Shown piece after piece: positions 7,732 to 17,167 of a DNA stretch of 64,000 nt (positions within the stretch are counted from its first letter, which is position 1; each line of letters opens with the position of its first letter). Location of the stretch: positions 1,798,001 through 1,862,000 of the forward strand of contig NZ_CP119422.1 of assembly GCF_030506285.1 (NCBI RefSeq), in the 5' to 3' direction. The notes under the pieces were generated by a model that was not told the DNA's origin, ran no database searches, and saw only the letters and a list, made by a program, of their open reading frames with translations. The position numbers and the translations under genes are program-made. The DNA is from Catalinimonas niigatensis (GTDB lineage Bacteria > Bacteroidota > Bacteroidia > Cytophagales > Cyclobacteriaceae).

Positions 7732-9540
7732 CTATTGAAGTGCTTGTCTAAATTGCTCAGATTCGTCGTAGTTACTAAACTCAAGGTCAGTGACTGCTCT
7801 TTCTCTAAGCTCAGAATTAGCGCTTACAGCATTACTTAAAGCCTCATAAATAGCGCTTTCATTTTGTAATCTGGCGTTTGCAATAGCAATACCATAGCTA
7901 GCAAGTCCAAAATCACTTTCCATATTAAGAGCCTCTTCAAAGCTGGTAATTGCATTCTCATAATTCTCAGTCAATATTTGAGCTAAGCCCAGATTGAATA
8001 AGTTTTCAGGAGTTTCAGTAGCATTTGATAAGGAAGAGACAGCCTGGTCATAATCCGCAGTCATAATTTCTACCGCTCCTTTAATAGCACTAATAGAGGC
8101 ACCTGATTCCTGCATAGAAGGCTGCATGCCAGAAGCACTGGTAATTTCATCCATTGCTTTTTCTTTATTGCCTTGTAAAGCATAGATAATAGCAAGGTTT
8201 CCATGTGCCTCAGCGTTATCATTCATACGCGCAGCAGTCTCCAAATGAGTCTGAGCCTGCCCCAGGTAATCTTCCATTTGAGAACCACTAGCTTCCATTG
8301 CCTGCTGTAGGTAAACAGCGCCTAAGTTGTTATGAGCCACCCAACTGTTATGTAACTCAATGGCTTTCTCATAAATGGCTGCTTTTTCGTCCAATGAAGG
8401 AGTTAGAGTAGCTCCGTATAGAAGTTCTTGCTCTGAAAGTGTATCAGATTTAACGCCATCATTAGATACCTGCTTAGATAAAACAGATAGTTGAGATTCC
8501 GTTTTCTTTTCTTTTACTGTCAATACTTCTGTTTTGGCAGCTCTCAAGTCAGGATATACTTCTCTGAACACCTCACGGTAAGTAGACAGTTGATGCATCT
8601 GATCTTCTTTTTCTTCAAAAGAACCAGAACCGTCAATGATGCTATAATATTCTTGCTTCTCTGATTGTGATAAGCCATCATATCCTTGCAGTGCTTCTCT
8701 CAAACCGCTCCAATCTTCTACCACAGGCTTAAGGATGAAGTTGATTTCATCAGCAGCATCGGAATAATCATAGCGATCCATCTGTGTTTTGTAATACTCT
8801 TCGATACGTGCAGCACGCTCTTGAGAAAGATTCTGGTTTACTCTTTCAGAACCTTCAGGAGAGTGAGTACCCGTAATGGTTACTGAACGGGTCACGTTCT
8901 TTTCGGCGATAAAGTTTCTAAATCTTTCGCCGCGGTCGCTACGTACTTCAGCAGGTCTTAGATAAGAGCTTCCCTGGGCAAAATAGAACTCAACGTAAGT
9001 TGGCTCTAGTTCTTCAGCAGTATTGTAACCATGATCAGCATATAAAACGCCCACTCCGGAAGGAACTTGTACCAACTGAGAAGTAGTGATAAGCCCTTCA
9101 GCTACTTGCATCTCGGGAGTTTCAGCGGTTTTGTCCGGACGGTTAGGGTCAGAAGCTACCCCTTGTACCATGAGGTATCCGTCATCCATAGCCGGACCAT
9201 CGTAAGCAAAAGAAAAAGACTCTGATTTGCTAGGCTGTTGTTCTGCTCCATTAGGAAAATCTTCAGCGCGGAATTCAATGCTTCCTACTTCAACGCTATC
9301 TTCGCCATACTTATAGAAAGTGTTGAGAGTATATACTTTCTCTTTCTTCAGCATTTTGACTGGAAGTAAAGCTGACATCTCAAAATCCACTTGATCACCG
9401 TGAACTTCCAAAGGAGATGGTTCTACAGTTAGTTCTTGATCTTCAGCCATCTTAACCATCTTTTTAAGGGAGTTACACCCTGAAAAAGCGACCAAGCCAA
9501 GAAGTATAAAAGTAAATAGTAAATTTTTCACTCGATTCAT
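7732..9540 (-). CDS. Lipoprotein with OmpA-like domain and TPR repeats
   Basis: A 602-residue predicted lipoprotein: the signal peptide ends in the lipobox LVAFSGC, with Cys22 as the lipidation site. The middle part (about 185-260) resembles an OmpA C-terminal peptidoglycan-binding domain, with the ITGTHSPEGSERVNQNLSQE segment corresponding to the usual GHTDxxG...NxxLSxxRA motif. From about residue 375 to the end there are TPR-like helical repeats (NLAIIYALQGNKEKAMDEI, NLGLAQILTENYENAITSFE). It is probably an envelope scaffold linking the outer membrane to peptidoglycan. The partner is unknown. It has its own promoter and terminator. Confidence 0.8.
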   Translation of the reverse strand: MNRVKNLLFTFILLGLVAFSGCNSLKKMVKMAEDQELTVEPSPLEVHGDQVDFEMSALLPVKMLKKEKVYTLNTFYKYGEDSVEVGSIEFRAEDFPNGAEQQPSKSESFSFAYDGPAMDDGYLMVQGVASDPNRPDKTAETPEMQVAEGLITTSQLVQVPSGVGVLYADHGYNTAEELEPTYVEFYFAQGSSYLRPAEVRSDRGERFRNFIAEKNVTRSVTITGTHSPEGSERVNQNLSQERAARIEEYYKTQMDRYDYSDAADEINFILKPVVEDWSGLREALQGYDGLSQSEKQEYYSIIDGSGSFEEKEDQMHQLSTYREVFREVYPDLRAAKTEVLTVKEKKTESQLSVLSKQVSNDGVKSDTLSEQELLYGATLTPSLDEKAAIYEKAIELHNSWVAHNNLGAVYLQQAMEASGSQMEDYLGQAQTHLETAARMNDNAEAHGNLAIIYALQGNKEKAMDEITSASGMQPSMQESGASISAIKGAVEIMTADYDQAVSSLSNATETPENLFNLGLAQILTENYENAITSFEEALNMESDFGLASYGIAIANARLQNESAIYEALSNAVSANSELRERAVTDLEFSNYDESEQFRQALQ

Positions 9541-9569
9541 AATTTAAAAGTTTGGTTTAGTTGGTGATG

Positions 9570-9600
9570 CGAAATTATCAGGTTATTACCAATATTGCAA
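9570..9600 (-). promoter_or_regulatory. Promoter of the OmpA/TPR lipoprotein gene
   Basis: On the reverse strand TTG (9598-9600) and TAATTTCG (9570-9577) are 20 bases apart, one mismatch from the Bacteroidota consensus, placing the start about 22 bases before the ATG. Confidence 0.4.
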
Positions 9601-9678
9601 TTTTGACGAAAAAATAGTTATTTTTGGTAATAATTGAACAAAAAGAGAACATTTTTGTTTTTCTTTTATTGATTGTAT

Positions 9679-9894
9679 ATGAGAAAGATACAGTATTTTT
9701 TTGAAGAACAAGCATTTGGCGTTTGTACCCGTCTTGGAGACATTCTTAATATTTCTACCTCGAGCATCCGTTTGTTTTTTATCTATGCCTCTTTCCTTAC
9801 TTTTGGCTCTCCCGTATTGATTTATATGGGACTTGCCTTTATTATAAATCTAAGAAGGCACTTAAGGAGGCAATATAACCAAATATGGAACTAA
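9679..9894 (+). CDS. PspC-like small membrane protein
   Basis: A 71-residue protein starting at ATG 9679; a TTG two codons earlier is also open, but ATG is preferred. It shows the PspC core: FGVCTRLGDIL, then STSSIRLFFIY leading into a hydrophobic segment (about 30-55) and a basic tail (LRRHLRRQYNQIW). PspC proteins are inner-membrane components of the phage-shock envelope-stress response; isolated short copies are common in Bacteroidota with no defined role. Its last four bases overlap the 3' end of the convergent glycosyltransferase gene. Confidence 0.75.
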   Translation: MRKIQYFFEEQAFGVCTRLGDILNISTSSIRLFFIYASFLTFGSPVLIYMGLAFIINLRRHLRRQYNQIWN

Positions 9895-10907
9895 AACTTA
9901 AGCTGGCTAAAATACTTTCTTTTCATCACATATCTGTCGATCACCAGTAGTCCGGAATACACCGTATCCTTTACTTCCCCGGGCTTTAACTTTCTGCTGA
10001 TCTGACGTTTCTCTTTCCAACGTCTCAAGTTAATAAGAAAATGAAAATTTGCCAGTACTACTGCCCGGGCATCTTTTATTTTTCCATCCCACAAGAATTT
10101 CAGAGCAGCGAGCAAATCTATCAAAATTTTAAGAGGGACCTTCCACCAAATTGTAGCCGTAGAAGCATTCTTATATAACATCCCTGTACTATTTCTAAAG
10201 TTAAGATAGGTTTTCTTAGGATTTGTGACTGGCATCGTTCCTCCTCCTACATGATATACAGTACTTGCAGGATGAAAAAAAATCTGATAACCTGCCCCAT
10301 TGATTCTCCAGCACAGATCAATTTCTTCCATATGGGCATGAAAAATAGAATCAAACCCACCTAATTGTCTATAAATCTTAGTTTTTACAAAAAAACAAGC
10401 GCCTGTTACCCAAAAAACCTTACATATGTCATCATACTGCCCATAATCCTTTTCTAGGATATCAAATATTCGCCCGCGACAGAAGGGATAGCCTATCATA
10501 TCAATAAATCCTCCCGCAGCTCCTGCATGTTCATAACTATCTTTCTGATGATATGCCCTGATTTTGGGCTGGCATGCCGCAATATTATCATCCGTTTCCA
10601 TGAACTCAATGATCGGATTAATCCAGTTCTCAGTTACCTCTACATCGGAGTTCAGAAGAATACTATATTTGTTGTCTATCAGCTTCAATGCTTCATCATA
10701 ACCTCTGGCAAAACCGTAATTTTCTTGAAAAGCCATGATCTCCACCTGAGGATAATTCTCTCTAAGGAAAGCAAGCGAGTCATCGGTAGAGCCATTATCA
10801 GCAACGATGATCCGATGTCCTGTACTGTGATTAACAACTGAAGGTAAAAATTGCTTCAAAAAATGAAGCCCATTATAATTTAATATAATAACCGCAACTT
10901 GTTCCAT
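9891..10907 (-). CDS. Family 2 glycosyltransferase (rhamnosyltransferase-like)
   Basis: A 338-residue GT-A fold enzyme. It shows VIILNYNG at the N-terminus, the nucleotide-sugar segment IIVADNGSTDDS near residues 33-44, a DxD equivalent in LLNSDVEV near 84-91, and the acceptor-side segment HAHMEEIDLCWR near 190. A hydrophobic stretch near 265-275 may touch the membrane. It probably adds a sugar to a cell-surface polysaccharide or lipid; donor and acceptor are not known. Its start codon overlaps the last base of the YbaB gene, so the two are co-transcribed. Confidence 0.87.
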   Translation of the reverse strand: MEQVAVIILNYNGLHFLKQFLPSVVNHSTGHRIIVADNGSTDDSLAFLRENYPQVEIMAFQENYGFARGYDEALKLIDNKYSILLNSDVEVTENWINPIIEFMETDDNIAACQPKIRAYHQKDSYEHAGAAGGFIDMIGYPFCRGRIFDILEKDYGQYDDICKVFWVTGACFFVKTKIYRQLGGFDSIFHAHMEEIDLCWRINGAGYQIFFHPASTVYHVGGGTMPVTNPKKTYLNFRNSTGMLYKNASTATIWWKVPLKILIDLLAALKFLWDGKIKDARAVVLANFHFLINLRRWKEKRQISRKLKPGEVKDTVYSGLLVIDRYVMKRKYFSQLKF

Positions 10908-11239
10908 TAAGCCATATTCCCAAAGTCAAATCCGGGTATATTAGGCATAAAGCCTTCGGTAGACTTTTTCATTTCCTCTTTGGCCTTGGCATCTACTTCT
11001 GTTAAAGCTTTATTGACAGCCGCTACTACTAAATCCTGGATAATTTCTTTGTCTTCAGGTTTGATAATATCATTGTCTATTTCTATATCTATGAGTTGTT
11101 TTTTGCCATTGACAGTTGCCTTTACCATCCCAGCACCCGCTTCTGCTGTAGCGGTAATTTCCTCCAGCTTGCCTTGCGCTTCTTTCATCTTCTCCTGTAC
11201 CTCTCTCACTTTTTCCATCATTTTATTTATGTCAAACAT
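10907..11239 (-). CDS. YbaB/EbfC-family nucleoid-associated protein
   Basis: A 110-residue protein with the family pattern: N-terminal helix rich in Met, Lys and Glu (MMEKVREVQEKMKEAQGKL), the core AGAGMVKATVNGKKQLIDIEI, and DLVVAAVNKALTEVDAKAKEEM, ending in a Met/Pro/Gly-rich tail. YbaB/EbfC dimers bind DNA without strict sequence preference and help organise the nucleoid. In many bacteria the gene follows dnaX and precedes recR; here it is followed by a glycosyltransferase instead. Confidence 0.93.
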   Translation of the reverse strand: MFDINKMMEKVREVQEKMKEAQGKLEEITATAEAGAGMVKATVNGKKQLIDIEIDNDIIKPEDKEIIQDLVVAAVNKALTEVDAKAKEEMKKSTEGFMPNIPGFDFGNMA

Positions 11240-11317
11240 AAGCTTATTGATTAATGGTTAAAAAATTCTGTATAAATATAGCGTTTATTCAACGCAATAC
11301 ACAGCATGCTTGTTTAC

Positions 11318-13036
11318 TTATGGCCTGGAAGTGAGTAGGGTAAATTTTCCGGATTTTCTAAATGAATTCCCTAATTCATCCACTACATCCAAGACATAGA
11401 GATAAGTGCCTTGCGGAGCTATTTTTCCCCGATAACTTCCATCCCAGCCTGTGCCAACTTCGGTGGTAGAGAAAAGCAACTCTCCCCAGCGGTTAAAAAT
11501 CTGGAACTGTACTGATTGCAGAAGATTTGCCTTATACTCAAAGCTATCATTCAGTCCGTCTCCATTGGGTGTAAAAGCATTGGGAAAAAGTACTGTGGCT
11601 TGACGAGGTATCAATATACATGCTTCTTCACTAAGCTCTGACTCATTGCCACATGCATCACGATAAGAGAGTTCATAACAATAGCGAATATCTGTCATGA
11701 GTTCCTGAGGATCAATATAGCTTAGGCCAGACGATGAGGATATTTGTAACGAATCATACAACTGGCTGTTTCCTCCATCTTCTGAGCGATAAATATAGTA
11801 AATAGTAGCTTCAGCAACAGATGGCCAGGTAAGGGCAGCACTGATACTTTGCAAGTTTACATTCAAACTCTGCGGAGCGGAGGAAATGCTGTTGGAAATG
11901 GCGGTAATGGTCTCCGTGGAGGATATACTGACTGCTCCGCTGGTTTCGGCTATAATGTTATAGCTATATTCCTCCTGGCATTCTACGTCCGTATCTATAT
12001 ATTCGGTTGCCGAAAGCGCAGTAATTGGATTGACATTTCTGGTGAGCTGGTATTCAGTAAATCCTTCACTTTGCCATGTAATTCGGTTTTGCAGGTCCTC
12101 AGGGTTAGCCTGCAAGGCAATGCTACAGACAGTATTTGAAGGAATATTTTCGGCAGGATTACATAAATTCACTGCTACCACCCGGAAACAATAAAAGTTT
12201 TCCTGGGTATCAAAATCAGGATCATCCAGGGTAAATACAGAAGATGCTGGAGGTAAGTCTACTACTACCTCAAAATTATTACTTCCATTCTCCGATGCTT
12301 CTAACTGATAGGGGATATTGGGCGGAAGCTCATCATAAGCTATTTCAAAGCTTTGGATTCCATCTACTCTAACCAAGTCTATATCCACTCTGGCAAACAT
12401 ATCTCCATCAAAAGTAGTCACCAGGGTATCTTTGGGATTGCAACTTTGCAAAGCGCCATCAAATAATCCTTCTACAGAAATAATGTAATTTCCCTGATTT
12501 GCATATTGGTAAATGATGTGATCATTTGTGGAAGTAGACAAGGTATCTATTTGTCCTTCACCATTTTTGATAATCAATGCGTCATAATAATCCTCCTCAC
12601 TAAAATCTACATAAACAGCATTGTTGATACAGTTATATGCGTTGAATTGCGGAGCAAGAGGTTCCATGACTTCTATAGTAATGGTATCTATAGGATCATT
12701 TTGATTACCAATTACCTGAAGTATTTTATAAGTACCTGGTGTAGTGTAAGTATATGTTGCGCTTGCAGCAGTTTGTTCAGGATCAACTTCTATTGTACTT
12801 TCATCGCCATCCCAATTCATATTCCAGACAATAGGCACCTGAGTTGGGGCGAAGGGAGAAGTATTTTCTGCAGTCACTTGCAATGGCGCACATCCTTTCA
12901 CTACATTCACTTCAAAGCGACCTTTAGGACTTGTTATTTGTCCATGGGCTGTGAATGCCTGGCAACAACAAAGCATGAAAAGGCTTAAGAATATACGTAT
13001 TTGCAATGCAGTGATCGTTTGGCTTCGTTTTGTCAT
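11318..13036 (-). CDS. Secreted PKD/fibronectin-like protein with type B type IX sorting domain
   Basis: A 572-residue exported protein. A signal peptide (hydrophobic ALQIRIFLSLFMLCCCQAF) is followed by a PKD-like domain (about 40-125; the ATYTYTTPGTYKILQV strand is typical), then fibronectin/Ig-like domains (about 230-465), and a C-terminal gliding-motility-associated sorting domain starting at LFPNAFTPNGDGLNDSF and containing FNRWGELLFST and PQGTYLYVLDV. Such proteins cross the outer membrane through the type IX system. The ligand or adhesive role is unknown. It is followed 22 bases upstream (on this strand) by hisS and may be transcribed with it. Confidence 0.88.
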   Translation of the reverse strand: MTKRSQTITALQIRIFLSLFMLCCCQAFTAHGQITSPKGRFEVNVVKGCAPLQVTAENTSPFAPTQVPIVWNMNWDGDESTIEVDPEQTAASATYTYTTPGTYKILQVIGNQNDPIDTITIEVMEPLAPQFNAYNCINNAVYVDFSEEDYYDALIIKNGEGQIDTLSTSTNDHIIYQYANQGNYIISVEGLFDGALQSCNPKDTLVTTFDGDMFARVDIDLVRVDGIQSFEIAYDELPPNIPYQLEASENGSNNFEVVVDLPPASSVFTLDDPDFDTQENFYCFRVVAVNLCNPAENIPSNTVCSIALQANPEDLQNRITWQSEGFTEYQLTRNVNPITALSATEYIDTDVECQEEYSYNIIAETSGAVSISSTETITAISNSISSAPQSLNVNLQSISAALTWPSVAEATIYYIYRSEDGGNSQLYDSLQISSSSGLSYIDPQELMTDIRYCYELSYRDACGNESELSEEACILIPRQATVLFPNAFTPNGDGLNDSFEYKANLLQSVQFQIFNRWGELLFSTTEVGTGWDGSYRGKIAPQGTYLYVLDVVDELGNSFRKSGKFTLLTSRP

Positions 13037-13058
13037 ATAAAACGCAACGGGCGCTGCT

Positions 13059-14432
13059 TCATTGTTGAAGTCTGTGGATTATCTCTTCCAGGCCTAGCAA
13101 TTCCTGCTCGCCGCTTTTGAGGTTCTTTAAACCGTAAGCCTGTTTTTGCAGCTCTTCAGTGCCTATCACCAGCGTATAAGGTATGCCTTTCTTATCAGCG
13201 TAAGCAAACTGTTTTTTGAGTTTTACCTGATCCGGGTAGATCTCGGCGCTAATTCCCACCTTCCGCAATTTGCTCAATAGGGAGAGAGCATGTTTTTCGG
13301 TTTCTTCATCAAAACTAATCAGCAAAATCTGGGTGGTATCCATGCTTTCTTCCGGAAATAAACCCAGTTCTTCCATCACATCATAAATCCGGTCTACACC
13401 GAAAGAAATACCGACTCCCGACATATCGGGCATGCCAAATACGCCGGTCAGGTCATCGTACCGTCCTCCGCCGCTGATGCTGCTACTCAGAGATACGTTG
13501 TTGGCTTTGACTTCAAATATGGCGCCTGTATAATAGGATAAGCCCCTGGCCAGCGTGATATCAAATTCAAGAGAAGCTGCCTCAGAACCCATCAAAGATA
13601 CCCGCTGCATCACTTCTTCTATCTCCACTACACCTTGCTGCCCGGTAGGAGAGTCTTTCATCATAGCCCGTATCGCTTCCAAACGTTCAGAATTATTACC
13701 TTCCAGTTTAAAAATAGGCATCAGTTTATCAATGGCCTGCTGCTCAAAACCTCGTTCCTGCAATTCGGCAATCACCTTGTCTTGTCCGATTTTATCCAGC
13801 TTGTCAATAGCTATCAGCAAATCATTTTCTTTGCCCTGTGCTCCTACTGCTTCCACAATGCCTGCCAGTATCTTCCGGTTATTGATTTTGATGCTGATGT
13901 CTTTCACACCCAAACGCTCAAAAACCTCCTCTATCATCAATACAATTTCTGCCTCACAGGTGAGGGAATCAGTACCTACCACATCGGCATCGCATTGGTA
14001 AAATTCACGATAGCGTCCTTTCTGCGGACGGTCTGCCCGCCAGACTGGTTGTATTTGAAAGCGACGGAAAGGAAAAGTAATCTCACCCTGGTTCATTACC
14101 ACATAACGAGCGAATGGAACCGTAAGGTCATAGCGGAGACCTTTTTCAGCAATCTTAGGTAACATCGCCACATGTCCGGATTGATAATCAGCGGCCTCTA
14201 TTTTTGAGAGAAAATCTCCTGAGTTCAAAATTTTGAAAAGCAACTGATCCCCTTCATCGCCATATTTTCCGGTGAGTACCGAAAGGTTTTCCATGCTGGG
14301 AGTTTCCAACTGCTGATAGCCATACTTCCGATATACTTCGCGGATGTGATTAAAGATAAAATTACGTTTGGCCATTTCAGCCGGACCAAAGTCCCGTGTT
14401 CCTTTGGGGATGCTGGGTTTTTGTTTACTCAT
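13059..14432 (-). CDS. hisS: Histidyl-tRNA synthetase
   Basis: A 457-residue class II synthetase starting MSKQKPSIPKGTRDFGP; I chose the ATG at 14430-14432 rather than one further upstream because PKGTRDFGP is the normal start region. Motif 2 and the histidine-specific segments are present (RPQKGRYREFYQCDAD, LARGLSYYTG, SGGGRYDDLTGVFG), and the C-terminal anticodon-binding domain covers about 365-457. It charges tRNA-His. Its start overlaps the 3' end of the Ig-repeat gene by eight bases, an unusual pairing for hisS. Confidence 0.96.
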   Translation of the reverse strand: MSKQKPSIPKGTRDFGPAEMAKRNFIFNHIREVYRKYGYQQLETPSMENLSVLTGKYGDEGDQLLFKILNSGDFLSKIEAADYQSGHVAMLPKIAEKGLRYDLTVPFARYVVMNQGEITFPFRRFQIQPVWRADRPQKGRYREFYQCDADVVGTDSLTCEAEIVLMIEEVFERLGVKDISIKINNRKILAGIVEAVGAQGKENDLLIAIDKLDKIGQDKVIAELQERGFEQQAIDKLMPIFKLEGNNSERLEAIRAMMKDSPTGQQGVVEIEEVMQRVSLMGSEAASLEFDITLARGLSYYTGAIFEVKANNVSLSSSISGGGRYDDLTGVFGMPDMSGVGISFGVDRIYDVMEELGLFPEESMDTTQILLISFDEETEKHALSLLSKLRKVGISAEIYPDQVKLKKQFAYADKKGIPYTLVIGTEELQKQAYGLKNLKSGEQELLGLEEIIHRLQQ

Positions 14433-16623
14433 TGATAACTGATGATTTTTCAGGATTGGGGTTAAAATCTTTAAAAGTATCCTGAATATTTTTGTCCGTA
14501 GGTTTTTTAGGGTTTTCCCAACTGGCATCCAACTCCAGTGAAGTAACATCTTTAAGACTGATCAAAATGATGAGTTTTTTCAGGTCTTCATTATATTCAC
14601 CGCTTCTTCTGCTGTTGGACAAAGCATATTTACCGGCAAACACATTGCCCTGGGTTTCCAGCTCAGTCAGCTTTTGACTGATATAACTTAGTTTTTCAAA
14701 CACGCTACTAGGATCTTTACCAATCACATTGCTGGCTTCCAAACTACCAAGCGTCATAGAAGCGGTTCCTCCAATACCACTGACCAACTTCTGGCTATCC
14801 TGATCTCCGTTAAGCGCTACCGGAGAAATACCCGTAATTGCTCCCAATGAAGCGGTCGTTACAGCTCTGTGTTTCTTGGTTTTTCTTGCTTTCTTATAGT
14901 CTTTTTGCAATTCTTTCTGTTTTTCCCTCAACTGCTCCATCAGGTTCCAGATTCTTACCAGTCCGGTCCGGTACTGGCTGTAGAGTAAGCGGTCTTTCTC
15001 TACCAGGTCTTCTGCATCTTCTACAGTGACTGAAATCGTTCGCTGAGAGCGCTGATTGGTATGGTCTACTACAAAGAAAGTGATATCATAGGTGTCTTTC
15101 ATACCGGGCTCTACAAAAAAGTCATAGCCGGGGCTCCAGATAAATTCCCATTGGGTCATATCATTTTTGATCAAAGCGCCTTTGGGTATACGGTTGGTCT
15201 CAGCGACGAAGTCAAAGCTTGATATATCCTGGTCACCATTGGGATCAGAAAGATAAAATTTAAGGTTCAGGGCTTCATCCTCCCGTATGCTAAATTCATT
15301 TTCATTAGGTACCATAGAGATTTGTGGTGGATAGTCCTGTTGTGTAACAGCGATACGTATCTTACCTTTTGTCTGGGCTTTGTAAGGCTGGTCTTCCACA
15401 ACAAACTCCAGTTCAAGGGGTTCATTCTGAAGGCGGTTGTACTGACCGTAAGAAGGCTTCCAGTTTAATTCCCCTTGTCCCGACAGAGTCATACCCTGTG
15501 GCATCTGCGCCAGCAAAGGCTTGAAGACCAGCGGATCATTGTCAGGATCTGTAATGGCATTTGTATTGCTTAACTGGTATGCATTCTGCACATTATATTG
15601 TACATAAAATGTCTTCAGGTCGTCAATCTCCGGTGGGCGATTGGTATGGTATACGGACAAGTCTACCTGTTTGCGGTCACTCTCTCCGGCGGAGTTTTTC
15701 ACTTCAAAGATCACCTGCACGGTTCGAGTTTCTTCCAGCCTGTCTACCAGATCGAAAGAGGGGGTCCAGTAAAAGTTACCCTGCTCATCAAAAATAATCC
15801 CTACATCTTCTGAAGAACCTTTCAACATATTGAAGATATATTCTTTATCTTTTCCTCCCTGAGCACTCAGCTGGAATGTCAGCGTATTTCCCTCACTTAC
15901 TATATTCCATCCTTTTCTGTTGGGCAAAATAAGTTGAAGTTCAGGAGCTTTTGCAGTGGGTTGTGGAGATGGTGGCGCAGCGGCTACTTCAAGCTCTCCG
16001 GGAATCTTATCACCGTATTTCTGATCAACCGCCATGAACTCTATAGCCAAGGGTTCCTTTTGTAAGGATTCATATTGTGCTTCTGTTGGTTCCCAGGAAA
16101 ACTCTCCTTCCTCATTTAGTACCATGCCTTCCGGAGCTGTACCAGGAATGAGCTCAAAGGTAAATTCTCCTTCATTTACAGTAAGTTTATAGGTGCTCAC
16201 TTCTCTCTGCTTGACATAAAAAGGTTTGATATTAAAAAAAGCAGGTAACCTTGTCTGGTGTTTTACAATAAACTCTACTTGCCGGGTGCTTACCTGGCCT
16301 CCTTCATTGGTAACCTCAAAAAGGATAGGAAAAGTCTTACTTCTTTCGCTAGGGCTCACCAGGCCAAAATCAGGGTTCCAGCGAAAAAACCCATCTTTGT
16401 TGAGCTGAAAGTTAAGAGCAGCATCATTGGTAGCAGAGAATTGATAATTTTTACTCAAGCCGCCACTAGCACCCAGCTTAAACTCCAACGTCTCACCTTC
16501 TTTTACCTCATTCCACTTTTGACCTTCCGGAAATTCTATGCTGATCTCTCCTTCTTCCTGTGCCTGTAGGCTCACGACTACAAAAAGAAATAGAAAAGAA
16601 GCAATCAAATATTGTTTATTCAT
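14425..16623 (-). CDS. Large secreted protein with Ig-like (He_PIG) repeats
   Basis: A 732-residue protein with a signal peptide (MNKQYLIASFLFLFVVVSLQAQ). At least four Ig-like units of about 100 residues alternate along residues 23-430, each holding a phrase such as FFRWNPDFGLV, EFSWEPTEAQYESLQKEPL, FYWTPSFDLV or ELNWKPSYGQYNRLQNEPL, typical of putative-Ig/cadherin-like repeats. A cadherin-like unit follows (about 430-540), then a charged coiled coil (LMEQLREKQKELQKDYKKAR) and a C-terminal segment without a recognisable sorting domain. It is probably periplasmic or surface-located and structural; the function is unknown. The gene overlaps hisS and is transcribed with it. Confidence 0.75.
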   Translation of the reverse strand: MNKQYLIASFLFLFVVVSLQAQEEGEISIEFPEGQKWNEVKEGETLEFKLGASGGLSKNYQFSATNDAALNFQLNKDGFFRWNPDFGLVSPSERSKTFPILFEVTNEGGQVSTRQVEFIVKHQTRLPAFFNIKPFYVKQREVSTYKLTVNEGEFTFELIPGTAPEGMVLNEEGEFSWEPTEAQYESLQKEPLAIEFMAVDQKYGDKIPGELEVAAAPPSPQPTAKAPELQLILPNRKGWNIVSEGNTLTFQLSAQGGKDKEYIFNMLKGSSEDVGIIFDEQGNFYWTPSFDLVDRLEETRTVQVIFEVKNSAGESDRKQVDLSVYHTNRPPEIDDLKTFYVQYNVQNAYQLSNTNAITDPDNDPLVFKPLLAQMPQGMTLSGQGELNWKPSYGQYNRLQNEPLELEFVVEDQPYKAQTKGKIRIAVTQQDYPPQISMVPNENEFSIREDEALNLKFYLSDPNGDQDISSFDFVAETNRIPKGALIKNDMTQWEFIWSPGYDFFVEPGMKDTYDITFFVVDHTNQRSQRTISVTVEDAEDLVEKDRLLYSQYRTGLVRIWNLMEQLREKQKELQKDYKKARKTKKHRAVTTASLGAITGISPVALNGDQDSQKLVSGIGGTASMTLGSLEASNVIGKDPSSVFEKLSYISQKLTELETQGNVFAGKYALSNSRRSGEYNEDLKKLIILISLKDVTSLELDASWENPKKPTDKNIQDTFKDFNPNPEKSSVINE

Positions 16624-17167
16624 ACATTAAAAATATTTTACGCTGTGGATTGGTTCCGTTGAAATCAAAACTCAAGCTAGGTAAAGCAAATATTGGACAC
16701 AAATATGATAAAACAAACTTCCTCCTAATCAGAACTTTTACTTTTCTCAGCATCTCTTTTCCTGAACGAAGTCCCTTAGGTATTATTTTGAGTGCATTTT
16801 AGCAAACATTAACAGAAGAACTTGAATAATTTAATTTTACAATATTTTCACCTCTATTCATATCTTGCGAGGGTGAAGTCTCATAGCTTTACTTTGGATT
16901 GATTGGGATTCTGCGTGGGAAAATCAATCTGCGCGAAGGAGATATGCTTATGTATTTTGATGCAAAAACCAAATCTATCAGAATGAATCAGTCCTCTATT
17001 CAATCAAGTAAAAAGCCTTAGCCTACTTATTATCTATATGATGTAGGCTCCGTTCCCGAATATTCCACGAATTATTAACGCATATCTTTTTTAAAGTAGT
17101 GAAATTATTCTAAATTTGCACCTCATTTTGCAAAGCAGAAACAGTAGAAACTTAAGTATATAAAGCC
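16624..17167. other. 544-base intergenic stretch
   Basis: No convincing gene. The plus strand is open from about 16883 to 17021 (tail reading GDMLMYFDAKTKSIRMNQSS), but it is short and unrecognised. A good promoter for the small basic protein lies at 17111-17118. Confidence 0.5.
17111..17118 (+). promoter_or_regulatory. -7 element for the small basic protein
   Basis: TAAATTTG matches TAnnTTTG fully; the -33 position is T-rich (TTTT at 17088-17091) without the G. The start would be near 17125, about 43 bases before the ATG. Confidence 0.5.

Noticed and set aside
9673-9678. TTG start for the PspC-like protein
   Set aside because: An ATG two codons later fits better; the extension adds only two residues.
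13059-14549. Longer HisS starting upstream of MSKQKP
   Set aside because: The extra N-terminal residues lie within the Ig-repeat gene and are not found in HisS; PKGTRDFGP belongs near the true start.
16883-17021. Open stretch on the plus strand ending GDMLMYFDAKTKSIRMNQSS
   Set aside because: It is under 50 codons, has a late or missing start and matches no family I know; it lies directly before a well-defined promoter.
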